Shown: positions 34,073-42,925, counted from the stretch's first letter. The stretch is 64,000 bases of DNA from Komagataeibacter intermedius TF2 (GCF_000964425.1 NZ_BANF01000010.1:1-64000), one strand, 5' to 3'. Translations and numbers: made by a program. Notes: generated by a model from the sequence alone, not told the origin.

Positions 34073-34155
34073 AACGGGGATTTCCCAACAATTTCAGGAC
34101 AAGGCCGCCCGGAATGATGCATGATGTGTTCAGGACAAGGAGGTTATGAACCTGC

Positions 34156-34848
34156 ATGCTGCTTCACAAGAACCATACCGTACTTTTTGACCTGGACGGA
34201 ACCATCGTGCGGTCCCGCGATGGTATTGTAGAATCCATTTATGCCGTACTGCGTGACCTCGGGCATGAACCGGACATGTCGGTTGACCTGACATGGGTGG
34301 TCGGGCCACCGCTGGAGGAACTGATCGCCCATATCCTCGCCCATTATGGCGATGACCGGGTGCATGAGGCGATGGCGCTTTACCGCAAGCACTACGAATC
34401 GGAAGGCATGCACAAAAGCCCGGTCTTCGATCACATGCGCAACGTGATCGAAACCCTGTCGGCGGAAGGAGTGCGGCTGTTTGTCGCGACATCCAAGCCA
34501 CGCCACCTTGCACGCAAGATCCTGCACCTGCGCAACCTCGTGCAGTATTTTGATGGCCTGTCCGGCGCGCGCGCCGATGACAGCGGCGCCGAAAAGCCCG
34601 AACTGATCGCCGCCGTGCTGCGCGAACATGACATCCGCCGCGAAGACGCGCTGATGATCGGCGACCGGCGTTTTGACATAAGCGGCGCCCATGCCAACCA
34701 CGTCCGTGCCCTGGGCGTGCTATGGGGATATGGCACGCGGGAGGAACTGACGCAGGCAGGCGCGGACGCGCTGGTCAGCCAGCCGTCCGAACTGCTGGAC
34801 GCCATCCGTCAGCAGTTTGCCGCAGCCGAAGCCCATCCCCACGCCTGA
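34156..34848 (+). CDS. HAD-superfamily phosphatase, Gph-like
   Basis: 230 aa. 'VLFDLDGTIVRSRDGI' supplies the nucleophile Asp and general acid, 'FVATSKPRHLARKIL' motif II/III, and 'LMIGDRRFDISGAHANHVRALGVLWGYG' the acidic motif IV. The cap lies between about residues 20 and 95. Overall closest in style to phosphoglycolate phosphatase/AHBA-type HADs; the substrate is not certain. It sits between the two radC genes in the opposite direction. AAGGAGG occurs about 15 bases upstream, a little far from the ATG. Confidence 0.85.
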   Translation: MLLHKNHTVLFDLDGTIVRSRDGIVESIYAVLRDLGHEPDMSVDLTWVVGPPLEELIAHILAHYGDDRVHEAMALYRKHYESEGMHKSPVFDHMRNVIETLSAEGVRLFVATSKPRHLARKILHLRNLVQYFDGLSGARADDSGAEKPELIAAVLREHDIRREDALMIGDRRFDISGAHANHVRALGVLWGYGTREELTQAGADALVSQPSELLDAIRQQFAAAEAHPHA

Positions 34849-34855
34849 CCGGCTG

Positions 34856-34964
34856 CCTAGAGCAGATCCGGTTTGAATGGACACATTCGAACTGGTGAAT
34901 ATGCTATATAAACAATAAGTTAGAGAAATTTCACTGAGCCGGAGTTCAGTGAAATTGCTCTAGG
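34856..34964. repeat. MITE-like repeat, 109 bp, with 9-bp terminal inverted repeats
   Basis: CCTAGAGCA at 34856-34864 is matched exactly inverted by TGCTCTAGG at 34956-34964. The interior is AT-rich, unlike flanking genes, and its right half has a large inner inverted repeat (GAAATTTCACTGA with TCAGTGAAATT). There is no coding capacity. Short AT-rich elements of this kind beginning with CTAGAGCA are dispersed in alphaproteobacterial genomes (general knowledge, not checked). Its right end supplies the TAG stop of the adjacent radC-like gene. Confidence 0.7.
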
Positions 34965-35631
34965 CCACGATCATGGCCCGCAGGCTGGTGCTGGTCCCAC
35001 CGCCGCGTACCACGCAGTCATGCAGGGTCAGGCCCAGCAGGCGGGCATGGGTATGCAGCATGCGGCCGAAACGCAGCTCCGCGGGACTGCCGCCTTTCGG
35101 CGGGGTCTGCCGGCCCATGTCCCTGACCGCGACGAGGGAGACGGCATGCAGTTCCAGCGCCCGCGCCAGCACTGCACGGCACATGTCGGCAGGCTGGCCG
35201 GTGGCCGTCACCTCATCGGCCAGCACATGCCGCACGGAATCCAGGTAGAACACCCGCCATCCGTCCGCGTCATGCACCGGCAGCCGGTCACAGTATTCCA
35301 GCACCGCCGCCATATCCGTGAACATTACCTGCGCACGCAGGTCGGGATGGGCCAGACGCCACGCGACGCGCGCGGGACACCCCAGCACCGCCACCCCACG
35401 CGGCCCCAGCCCCGCCGCGCGCAATGCGGCGGGCGTAGCATCCAGCACAGCCTCCAGACTGCCAAATCTGGCCAGCAGCGCCTTGGCCTTCGGCTTGGTA
35501 TCGCGCCGGGGCACTGCCGCGAACAGAAGTACTTCCAGCAGTTCATAATCCGCCAGCGAATGCGCGCCCGCCGTGCGGATGCGCCTGCGCATGCGCGCCC
35601 TGTGGCCGCCCGGTCCCGTACCCGTTTTCAT
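34960..35631 (-). CDS. RadC-family protein with degenerate JAMM motif
   Basis: 223 aa from the ATG at 35631 (AGGGA upstream; a GTG at 35649 is the alternative). The N-terminal UPF0758/HhH region is well kept: 'ADYELLEVLLFAAVPRRDTKPKAKALLARFGSLEAVLDA' and 'AALRAAGLGPRGVAVL'. The JAB half is recognisable ('WRVFYLDSVRHVLADEV', 'RAVLARALELHAVSLVAVRD'). However, the metal motif reads 'VRDMGRQTPPKGGSPAELRF' in place of HNHP...PSxxD, so both His and the Asp are missing. Probably non-catalytic. The final stop codon lies inside the MITE-like repeat, so the original C-terminus may have been replaced. Confidence 0.85.
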   Translation of the reverse strand: MKTGTGPGGHRARMRRRIRTAGAHSLADYELLEVLLFAAVPRRDTKPKAKALLARFGSLEAVLDATPAALRAAGLGPRGVAVLGCPARVAWRLAHPDLRAQVMFTDMAAVLEYCDRLPVHDADGWRVFYLDSVRHVLADEVTATGQPADMCRAVLARALELHAVSLVAVRDMGRQTPPKGGSPAELRFGRMLHTHARLLGLTLHDCVVRGGGTSTSLRAMIVA

Positions 35632-35719
35632 GCCGTCCCTGCTTCCCACCGCATTTCCCCCTGGCCACGACTGATAGCATTGGTTCCCCCGCGCCGGGGT
35701 TGCTATAGAAGATACCGTG

Positions 35720-37933
35720 ATGGACAGCCTTATCCCAACCGGCCGCGCGCCGGATTACCTGAACCGCCTCAATCCCGAACAGCGGGCCGCGATCGAGACC
35801 ACCGATGGTCCGCTTCTGGTCCTTGCCGGCGCGGGCACGGGCAAGACGCGGGTGCTGACAACGCGGTTCGCGCATATCCTGCTGTCGGGCCGGGCGCGCC
35901 CCAACCAGATCCTTGCCGTAACCTTCACCAACAAGGCCGCGCGCGAAATGCGCGAACGCGTCAGCGCCCTGCTAGGTGAACCGGCGGAAGGGCTGTGGCT
36001 GGGCACGTTCCATGCCCTGTGCGCGCGCATGCTGCGCCGCCATGCGGAATATGTCGGGCTGACCAGCAGCTTCACCATCCTTGATACCGATGACCAGCTG
36101 CGTCTGCTCAAACAGATTCTCGAACCCTACCGTATCGATACCAAGCGCTGGCCGCCACAGGCCATAATGGGCGTGATCCAGCGATGGAAGGACCGCGGGC
36201 TGGTGCCCGACGCCATCACGGCGGCGGAGGATACGGATTTCGCCAATGGCCGGTGCGCCGAAATCTATACCGATTACCAGCAGCGCCTGCGGCAGATAAA
36301 CGCCTGCGACTTTGGCGACCTCATGCTGCACATGACGGAAATCCTGCGCAGGCACCCCGATGTGCTGGCGCAGTATCACCGTTTCTTCCGGTATATTCTG
36401 GTGGACGAATATCAGGACACCAACACCATCCAGTACCTGTGGCTGCGGCTGCTGGCGCACCGCGACGGCCAGCCATCGAACATCTGCTGCGTGGGGGATG
36501 ATGACCAGTCGATCTATTCATGGCGCGGGGCGGAAGTGGAAAACATCCTGCGCTTCGAACGCGATTTCCCCGGGGCGAAGGTCGTGCGGCTGGAACGCAA
36601 CTACCGCTCCACCCGGCAGATCCTTGGCGCGGCGTCGGGCCTGATCGCCCATAACGAGGAACGTCTGGGCAAGACGCTTCACCCCGGCCGCGAGGATGCG
36701 GAAGGCGAGAAGGTCCGCGTCATTTCCGTGCAGGATTCGGATGACGAAGCCCGCATGGTCGGCAGCGAGATCGAACGCCTGCGCGCCGATGGCCACCCGA
36801 TGGCGGAAATCGCCATCCTTGTCCGCGCTGGCTTCCAGACCCGCGCGTTCGAGGAACGGCTGATCACCCTTGGCCTGCCCTATCGCGTGGTGGGCGGCCT
36901 GCGCTTTTACGAACGCGCCGAAATCCGCGACGCCATCGCCTACATGCGCGTGGTCAACCAGCCGTCCGATGACCTTGCGTTCGAACGCATCATCAACGTG
37001 CCGCGCCGGGGCGTGGGCACCACGGGCCTGCAGAAAATGCACATGCACGCCCGCGAACGCCAGATCCCGCTGACCGCGGCCGTACTGGAAATGCTGGGGG
37101 CGGGCGACATCAAAGGCCGGGCGAAGGAACAGCTTGCCACCCTCATGCGCACGCTGGCCACCACGCGGGACATGCTGGGGCGCGAGGGGCATGTCGTCGC
37201 CATTGATTACCTGCTGGAAGACAGCGGGTATATCGACATGTGGAAGGCCGACAAATCCCCCGATGCCCCCGGACGGCTGGAAAACCTGAAGGAACTGGTG
37301 CGCTCGCTGGCGGATTATGAAAACCTCAGCGGGTTCCTTGAACATGTCGCCCTTGTCATGGACACCGAAGACAGGTCGGGCGAGGACAGCATGAGCATCA
37401 TGACGCTGCATGGCGCCAAGGGGCTGGAATTCGACACCGTATTCCTGCCGGGGTGGGAAGAAGGCGTCTTCCCGTCCCAGCGCACGCTGGATGAAGGCGG
37501 CCTGAAAGGACTGGAGGAGGAGCGCCGCCTTGCCTATGTCGGCATTACGCGCGCGCGCAGACTGGCGATTATCAGCCACGCCGCCAACCGCCGCATATAT
37601 GGCAACTGGCAGTCCGCCATTCCCAGCCGCTTTGTCGAGGAACTGCCGGGGGAACATGTCGAGATACGCGGCGATACATCCAACAGCAGGCGCAGCTTCC
37701 TGGGCCGTCCGGCCGTGTTTGGCAGCACGCCCTTCCCGCTGGTGGCGTCGCGCCGCGTGCATGACGTAACCCCGTCCACCAACGCCACGTCGGCCATGAA
37801 GGTGGGCGCGCGTGTATTCCACCAGAAATTCGGCTACGGCACGATTACCTCGGTCGAGGGAAACCGGCTGGAAGTCGCGTTTGAAAAAGCAGGCCCCAAG
37901 CGGGTGATCGATACATTTGTTGAGCAGGTATAG
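35720..37933 (+). CDS. uvrD: UvrD/PcrA-type superfamily 1 DNA helicase
   Basis: 738 aa. All SF1A motifs are visible: 'LNPEQRAAI' (Q), 'VLAGAGTGKTRVLTTR' (I), 'VTFTNKAAREMRERV' (Ia), 'ILVDEYQDTN' (II), 'VGDDDQSIYSWRGAEVENILRFERDFP' (III), 'LERNYRST' (IV), 'IMTLHGAKGLEFDTVFLPGWEEGVFP' (V) and 'EEERRLAYVGITRAR' (VI). The C-terminal 'MKVGARVFHQKFGYGTITSVEGNRLEVAFEKAG' is the Tudor-like RNA polymerase-binding domain of UvrD/PcrA. It acts in excision and mismatch repair. The ATG follows a GTG by one codon. prmA starts directly after the stop. Confidence 0.95.
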   Translation: MDSLIPTGRAPDYLNRLNPEQRAAIETTDGPLLVLAGAGTGKTRVLTTRFAHILLSGRARPNQILAVTFTNKAAREMRERVSALLGEPAEGLWLGTFHALCARMLRRHAEYVGLTSSFTILDTDDQLRLLKQILEPYRIDTKRWPPQAIMGVIQRWKDRGLVPDAITAAEDTDFANGRCAEIYTDYQQRLRQINACDFGDLMLHMTEILRRHPDVLAQYHRFFRYILVDEYQDTNTIQYLWLRLLAHRDGQPSNICCVGDDDQSIYSWRGAEVENILRFERDFPGAKVVRLERNYRSTRQILGAASGLIAHNEERLGKTLHPGREDAEGEKVRVISVQDSDDEARMVGSEIERLRADGHPMAEIAILVRAGFQTRAFEERLITLGLPYRVVGGLRFYERAEIRDAIAYMRVVNQPSDDLAFERIINVPRRGVGTTGLQKMHMHARERQIPLTAAVLEMLGAGDIKGRAKEQLATLMRTLATTRDMLGREGHVVAIDYLLEDSGYIDMWKADKSPDAPGRLENLKELVRSLADYENLSGFLEHVALVMDTEDRSGEDSMSIMTLHGAKGLEFDTVFLPGWEEGVFPSQRTLDEGGLKGLEEERRLAYVGITRARRLAIISHAANRRIYGNWQSAIPSRFVEELPGEHVEIRGDTSNSRRSFLGRPAVFGSTPFPLVASRRVHDVTPSTNATSAMKVGARVFHQKFGYGTITSVEGNRLEVAFEKAGPKRVIDTFVEQV

Positions 37934-38836
37934 ATGAGCCTTTCCCCCCGGCGTCACGCCACAGAACTGGAAACCATATCGGTCTCCGTCCCGCCGGACG
38001 CGGTCGAAGCATACGAATCCGCCCTGTCCACCGTCTGCGCCACCATCGGTATCTTTGAAGTCGATGACAGCCAGACCCTGTGGCGCGTGGAAGGCGTCAA
38101 GGATACCGGCAGCGGGGAAGACGAACTGCGCGCCGCCCTGATCCTTGCGGCGCTGACCAGCGGCGTCGATGCGGAACTGGAACGCAGCCACACGGAATCC
38201 GAAGGCTGGCTGGCCCGCACGTACGAATCCTTTCCCGAGCAGCTTGCTGGCAAGCGCTTCGCGATCCGTGGCACGCACCTTGAACGCACCACCAGCCCCC
38301 AGCGCATCACCATCACGCTGGATGCGGGCGTCGCCTTCGGATCGGGGGAACACGGCTCGACCCGTGGCTGCCTGCGCGCGCTGGAAATGGTCGCCTGTCG
38401 CAGGCCGCAGCGTATCCTCGACCTTGGCTGCGGATCGGGCATCCTGGCCATGGCCGCGGCAGCCCTGCTGCACAAACGCGTGCTTGCGACCGACATCGAC
38501 CCGTGGTCCGTGCGCGTGACCCGGCGCAACGCGGCCATGAACGGGCTGTCCAATCTGGTGGACTGCCACCTTGGCAATGGCTGGGCCACGCCCGCCATCC
38601 GCCACCATGCCCCCTATGACCTTGTCTTCGCCAATATCCTTGCCCGCCCGCTGTGCAGCATGGCGGCGGACCTTGCGCGCAACCTGCTGCCCGGTGGCAC
38701 CGCCATCCTTGCGGGACTGCTGAACACGCAGGTACGCATGGTGCTGGCCGCCCATCGCCGCCACGGGCTTATTCTGGAACGCCACCTGCGTGAAGGCGAC
38801 TGGGGCACGCTTATCCTGCGCAAACCCAATGGCTGA
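37934..38836 (+). CDS. prmA: Ribosomal protein L11 methyltransferase
   Basis: 300 aa. N-terminal substrate-recognition domain of about 100 residues, then 'ITLDAGVAFGSGEHGSTRGCLRALE' (PrmA signature), 'ILDLGCGSGILAMAAA' (SAM site), 'VLATDIDPWSVRVTRRNAAMNG' and 'YDLVFANILARPL' (NxL catalytic loop). It starts on the base after the uvrD stop and overlaps the next GNAT gene by eight bases. Confidence 0.95.
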   Translation: MSLSPRRHATELETISVSVPPDAVEAYESALSTVCATIGIFEVDDSQTLWRVEGVKDTGSGEDELRAALILAALTSGVDAELERSHTESEGWLARTYESFPEQLAGKRFAIRGTHLERTTSPQRITITLDAGVAFGSGEHGSTRGCLRALEMVACRRPQRILDLGCGSGILAMAAAALLHKRVLATDIDPWSVRVTRRNAAMNGLSNLVDCHLGNGWATPAIRHHAPYDLVFANILARPLCSMAADLARNLLPGGTAILAGLLNTQVRMVLAAHRRHGLILERHLREGDWGTLILRKPNG

Positions 38837-39347
38837 CACGCCCCCCCTGCTGATCCGTGATGCAACGGATGCGGATATTCCCGCCATTGTCGAAATCGTC
38901 AATCACGCCATCCGCAACAGCACATCCATGTGGGAAACCCACGAAACCACCATCGCCGCCCGGCTGGACTGGCTGCATTCCAGCCAGGCCAGCGGGTTTC
39001 CCGTGCTGGTGGCCGAAACACCCGATGGCCATGTGGCGGGATACAGCAGCTGGAAAACATTCCGGCCCTTTTCCGGCTACAGGCACACGGTCGAACATTC
39101 GCTGTACATCGCTCCGGCCTACAAGCGCCGTGGCATTGGCAGCGCGCTGCTACAGGCCCTGTGCGACCGCGCGAAGGCGGCGGAGGTACATGTCATGATC
39201 GCGGGCATCACCTCCACCAACATCGCATCACGCAAGCTGCATGAACGCTTTGGCTTCCAGCATGGTGGCCTGCTGCCGGAATGTGGCACGAAATACGGAC
39301 GGTGGATGGACCTTCTGTTCCTGTACCGCATCATGTCCGTTGCCTGA
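38829..39347 (+). CDS. GNAT acetyltransferase, phosphinothricin/PatB-like
   Basis: 172 aa. 'LLIRDATDADIPAIVEIVNHAIRNSTSMWETHETT', 'RLDWLHSSQASGFPVLVAE', 'GYSSWKTFRPFSGYRHTVEHSLYIAPAYKRRGIGSALLQAL' (acetyl-CoA binding, R/Q-x-x-G-x-G/A) and 'IASRKLHERFGFQHGGLLPECGTKYGRWMDLLFLY' match the phosphinothricin/methionine sulfoximine acetyltransferase subfamily. These N-acetylate amino acid analogues; the natural substrate is unknown. The ATG at 38829 lies within prmA, a translationally coupled arrangement. Confidence 0.88.
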   Translation: MADTPPLLIRDATDADIPAIVEIVNHAIRNSTSMWETHETTIAARLDWLHSSQASGFPVLVAETPDGHVAGYSSWKTFRPFSGYRHTVEHSLYIAPAYKRRGIGSALLQALCDRAKAAEVHVMIAGITSTNIASRKLHERFGFQHGGLLPECGTKYGRWMDLLFLYRIMSVA

Positions 39348-39372
39348 TCCCCTGCACCCGAAGGAGATGCCC

Positions 39373-41145
39373 ATGCCCCCAGCCCCGAACCGCCCCGATG
39401 CGCTGCGCACCGTGCTGAAACAGATGGGTGTCGACGGATTCATCCTGCCCCGTGGGGATGAGCACCTGGGCGAATATGTCGCCCCCTGCGCCGAACGGCT
39501 GGCATGGCTGACCGGCTTTACCGGCAGTGCGGGCATGGCGGCGGTACTGCCGGACCGGGCGGCCGTGTTTTCCGATGGCCGCTACATCACCCAGATGGAC
39601 CAGCAGGTCGATGCCGCCGCATGGGAACGGCTGCATATCCGCGAGATGCCCCCCGCCACATGGCTGGCGCGGCATGGCGCGACCTGCCGGATCGGCTACG
39701 ACCCACGCCTGATCAGCGAAAGCGCGCTGCGCCCGTTCAGTGACGCGGGGCTGGAACTTGTGGCGCTGCCCGCCAACCCGGTTGACCGGATATGGACCGA
39801 CCGCCCGACCGCCCCCTGCACGCCCTGCGTGCCGCAGCCCGAGGAATGGGCCGGGCAGTCCAGTCAGGACAAGCGCACGGCCATTGCCGACGGATTGCGC
39901 GATGCGGGGGATGCCGCACTGGTGCTGAGCGACCCGGCCTCGATCGCATGGCTGCTGAACATACGCGGCCGTGACGTGCCGTACACGCCGCTCAGCCTGT
40001 CATTCGCCATCGTGCATGATACCGGTCGCGTCACATTGCTGATCGATCCGGCCAAAGTATCCGACGCCACGCGGCAATGGCTGGGCGCAGATGTCACGAT
40101 TGCCCCCCCCGATGCGCTGGAACCCGGCCTGCGCGCCCTGTCTGGCGCACGCGTGCAGGTGGACCCGGTCAGCAACGCCGTCTGGTTCATGCAGACGCTG
40201 GAAGATGCGGGGGCTACGGTCATCCGCAAGGGCGATCCCTGCCAGATGCCCAAGGCGATCAAGAACGCAACCGAACAGGACGGCAGCCGCCGCGCCCATC
40301 TGCTGGACGGCATCGCCATCTGCCGTTTCCTGCACTGGCTGGATGAAAACGCCACGAATACGGCGGAACTGGAGGCGGCGAACCAGCTGGAGCGTTTCCG
40401 CGCGGCCTGCCCGGATTACCGCGAGGAAAGCTTTCCCGCCATTTCCGGTTCCGGCCCGAACGGGGCCATCATCCATTACCGCGTCACCCCCGAAACCGAC
40501 CGCAGGCTGCAGCCGAACGAGGTGTACCTGATCGACAGTGGTGGCCAGTACCCCTTTGGCACCACCGATATTACCCGCACGGTCTGGACCGGGCCGGACG
40601 CACCGGGGGCGGAGGTGCGCGATGCCTTCACCCGCGTGCTGCGCGGACATATCGCGCTGGCCCGCGCGCATTTCCCGCGTGGCGTGACCGGCCACGCGCT
40701 GGATGCCCTTGCCCGCCATGCCCTGTGGGAGGGGGGACTGGATTATGACCATGGCACCGGCCACGGCATTGGCAGCTATCTGTCGGTGCATGAGGGACCG
40801 GCCACCATTTCCCCCGTTTTCCGTCCCGTAAAGCTGCATGCAGGCATGATCCTGTCCAACGAGCCAGGCTATTACCGCCCCGGCGCATTTGGCATCCGCC
40901 TGGAGAACCTGCATCTGGTCCAGCCATCCCCCACGGCGGAGGAAGGACGCAGCTTCCTGCAGTTCGAAGTGCTGACCCTTGCGCCATTTGACCGGCGGCT
41001 GATTGACGCAGGCAGCCTGCAGAAAAACGAGATTGCCTGGCTGGACGCCTATCATGCACGGGTTTTTGAAATGATCGCCCCACATCTGGGAAGTCAGGAA
41101 CGCACATGGCTTGGCGTCGCATGCGCACCGCTGAACGCCGGATAA
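39373..41145 (+). CDS. pepP: Xaa-Pro aminopeptidase (M24B)
   Basis: 590 aa, the long three-domain form of aminopeptidase P. N-terminal creatinase-like domain ('DGFILPRGDEHLGEYVAPCAERLAWLTGFTGSAG', 'VFSDGRYI'), a second similar domain ('LLNIRGRDVPYTPLSLSFAIV'), then the pita-bread catalytic domain. Metal ligands fall in 'YLIDSGGQYPFGTTDITRT' (two Asp), 'HGTGHGIGSYLSVHEGP' (His), 'LSNEPGYY' (Glu) and 'LQFEVLT' (Glu). It removes N-terminal residues ahead of proline. The ATG at 39373 is chosen because AAGGAG sits six bases upstream; the ATG at 39367 touches that site. Confidence 0.94.
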   Translation: MPPAPNRPDALRTVLKQMGVDGFILPRGDEHLGEYVAPCAERLAWLTGFTGSAGMAAVLPDRAAVFSDGRYITQMDQQVDAAAWERLHIREMPPATWLARHGATCRIGYDPRLISESALRPFSDAGLELVALPANPVDRIWTDRPTAPCTPCVPQPEEWAGQSSQDKRTAIADGLRDAGDAALVLSDPASIAWLLNIRGRDVPYTPLSLSFAIVHDTGRVTLLIDPAKVSDATRQWLGADVTIAPPDALEPGLRALSGARVQVDPVSNAVWFMQTLEDAGATVIRKGDPCQMPKAIKNATEQDGSRRAHLLDGIAICRFLHWLDENATNTAELEAANQLERFRAACPDYREESFPAISGSGPNGAIIHYRVTPETDRRLQPNEVYLIDSGGQYPFGTTDITRTVWTGPDAPGAEVRDAFTRVLRGHIALARAHFPRGVTGHALDALARHALWEGGLDYDHGTGHGIGSYLSVHEGPATISPVFRPVKLHAGMILSNEPGYYRPGAFGIRLENLHLVQPSPTAEEGRSFLQFEVLTLAPFDRRLIDAGSLQKNEIAWLDAYHARVFEMIAPHLGSQERTWLGVACAPLNAG

Positions 41146-41315
41146 TGTGACTGCAAAACCACAGCCATGGCCCGGTGGCCCGATTGTCACGCGGGGCTGG
41201 GGGGCCTAGGACTTTTAACCAGTTCCGACGGGGCGCCCGGCAACGAACCGGGTCCGCCAAGCCGGTGCATGCTGAAACGCTTTTCAGTAGCAAGCACAAA
41301 GGGAGACGTCCGAGA

Positions 41316-42344
41316 ATGTCTACAGAAAAAACAATTCCCGCCACCCTGATTCCCGGTGATGGAATCGGGCCTGAAATCGTCCAGTCCGTTACCGAGATCC
41401 TGGATGCGGTTGGTGCCCCTTTCAAATGGGAAAAGGCTCTTGGTGGTGTCGCGGCTCTTGATGCCACCGGCAGCCCGCTGCCCAAGGAAACGATCGAAAG
41501 CATCCGCCGCACCGGCCTTGCGCTGAAAGGCCCGCTGACAACCCCGGTCGGTGGTGGCTTCAAATCCATCAACGTGACACTGCGTCAGGAGTTCGGCCTG
41601 TTCGCGAATGTCCGTCCGACCAAGACGATCGTGCCCGGTGGCCGTTTCGAGAACATCAACCTCGTCATCTTCCGCGAAAACCTCGAAGGGTATTACGCGG
41701 CGATGGAAAACTACATTCCCTACGGTGACGACCCGCATGCCATCGCCACCAGCGCAGGCTACACCACGCGCAAGGAATGCAACCGCATCGTGCGCTATGC
41801 CTTTGAATACGCGGTCAAGAACAACCGCAAGCGCGTCACCCTGGTGCACAAGGCCAACATCCTGAAGCTGCTGACGGGCCTGTTCCTTGAAGAAGGCCGC
41901 AAGGTCGCCAAGGAATATGAAGGTCGCGTGGAAGTGAACGAACGGATTGTCGATGCCTGCGCCATGCAGCTGGTGACCGATCCGTGGCAGTATGACTGCA
42001 TTGTCACCACCAACCTGTTTGGTGACATCCTGTCCGACCTGACCGCCGGTCTGGTTGGTGGTCTTGGCCTTGCGCCGGGTGCCAACATTGGCGAAAAAGC
42101 CGCCGTGTTTGAAGCCGTCCATGGTTCGGCGCCGGACATCGCGGGCCAGAACAAGGCCAACCCGACGTCCCTGCTGCTGGCCGCGAACATGATGCTGGCG
42201 CATGTGGGCCGCCAGGATCTGGCCACCCGTATCGACAAGGCCATTGAAAAGGTCATCACCTCGGGCGCCGTGCGCACGGGCGACCTGGGCGGCAAGGCCA
42301 GCACGACCGACCTGACCGCAGCCCTGAAGCAGGCACTGGTCTGA
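41316..42344 (+). CDS. icd: Isocitrate dehydrogenase, NAD-type
   Basis: 342 aa, compact beta-decarboxylating dehydrogenase. 'TLIPGDGIGPEIVQSVTEIL', 'LKGPLTTPVGGGFKSINVTLRQEFGLFANVRPTKT' (substrate loop with Ser/Asn and Arg), 'IFRENLEGYYAAME', 'LVHKANILK' (catalytic Lys), 'DIVT'-type 'YDCIVTTNLFGDILSDL' (Mg-binding Asp) and 'HGSAPDIAGQNKANP' (NAD-binding). The short size and the Asp-based cofactor pocket region point to the NAD enzyme of the TCA cycle. A homologous decarboxylating dehydrogenase with another 2-hydroxyacid is possible but less likely. GGGAGACGTCCGAGA precedes the ATG; a terminator follows. Confidence 0.9.
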   Translation: MSTEKTIPATLIPGDGIGPEIVQSVTEILDAVGAPFKWEKALGGVAALDATGSPLPKETIESIRRTGLALKGPLTTPVGGGFKSINVTLRQEFGLFANVRPTKTIVPGGRFENINLVIFRENLEGYYAAMENYIPYGDDPHAIATSAGYTTRKECNRIVRYAFEYAVKNNRKRVTLVHKANILKLLTGLFLEEGRKVAKEYEGRVEVNERIVDACAMQLVTDPWQYDCIVTTNLFGDILSDLTAGLVGGLGLAPGANIGEKAAVFEAVHGSAPDIAGQNKANPTSLLLAANMMLAHVGRQDLATRIDKAIEKVITSGAVRTGDLGGKASTTDLTAALKQALV

Positions 42345-42384
42345 TCCGGTTTTTCCCGCGGCGGCCAGTCTGCTGCGGGATACG

Positions 42385-42424
42385 AAAAAGGGCCATGGCG
42401 TTACATACGCCATGGCCCTTTCTG
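42385..42424 (+). terminator. Intrinsic terminator of icd
   Basis: AAGGGCCATGGCG (42388-42400) pairs perfectly with CGCCATGGCCCTT (42408-42420) over TTACATA; TTTCTGTT follows. On the other strand the A run also gives a T tract, so it may stop both directions. Confidence 0.9.
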
Positions 42425-42426
42425 TT

Positions 42427-42568
42427 AGAGACTGTTTAAAAACAACTCATTGATGAAAAAAGAATAAAAGTTTTGAAATGCCACCTTTTTGCAAAAAGCT
42501 TCACCAAAACTGTCTTTAATTTTAAAACGCCATCATAAGCTGACTTTTTAAATAATCCCTCGACCCGC
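42427..42568. repeat. AT-rich repeat-like segment behind uraH
   Basis: The 142 bases between the icd terminator and the uraH stop differ sharply in composition from all neighbours, with long A and T runs. They contain a perfect 14-bp palindrome CTTTTTGCAAAAAG (42485-42498) and begin AGAGACTGTTTAAAA. Similar T-rich, AAGCTTTTT-containing segments are dispersed in acetic acid bacterial genomes in my general knowledge; whether this is an insertion-sequence scar or a dispersed repeat cannot be decided here. No gene is seen. Confidence 0.5.
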
Positions 42569-42925
42569 TCAACTACCGCGATAGGTCGAAAACCCGTAGG
42601 GCGAGACCAGCAGCGGCACATGGTAATGGCCGCCCTTTTCCCCCGGTGCCACCTGCGCCATGCCAAAGGCAATGGGCACCACGTCAAGGAACGGTGGATC
42701 CGACAGCGCGACATCACGGGCACGGAAATACGCCGCTACGGCAAATTCCAGCCGGTAGGCCCCCGCCTGCATGTCCCCTGTCGTCTGGCTCAGTTCCGGG
42801 CAGCGGCCATCTGCATTGGTCACGCCGCGAAACAGGCATTCGCGTCCTGCCCACAGGCTGATCGCCATGCCTGCGGCGGGCTGGCCCGAAACAAGGTCAA
42901 GGACATGGGTGGAAAGGGTGCTCAT
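42569..42925 (-). CDS. uraH: 5-Hydroxyisourate hydrolase
   Basis: 118 aa, transthyretin-like. It hydrolyses 5-hydroxyisourate to OHCU. 'LSTHVLDLVSGQPAAGM' holds the first active-site His, 'FRGVTNADGRC' the Arg, 'HYHVPLLVSPYGFSTYRGS' the second His and the conserved C-terminal YRGS. It overlaps uraD by four bases and is the last gene of the purine cluster. Confidence 0.96.
   Translation of the reverse strand: MSTLSTHVLDLVSGQPAAGMAISLWAGRECLFRGVTNADGRCPELSQTTGDMQAGAYRLEFAVAAYFRARDVALSDPPFLDVVPIAFGMAQVAPGEKGGHYHVPLLVSPYGFSTYRGS

Noticed and set aside
36518-38902. 794-codon open frame on the minus strand
   Set aside because: It is fully antisense to uvrD and prmA, both with complete family motifs; long antisense frames are common at this GC content.
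42436-42723. Minus-strand frame resembling a transposase C-terminus
   Set aside because: It joins an out-of-frame part of uraH to the AT-rich segment; no catalytic motif or terminal repeats of an insertion sequence are convincing.
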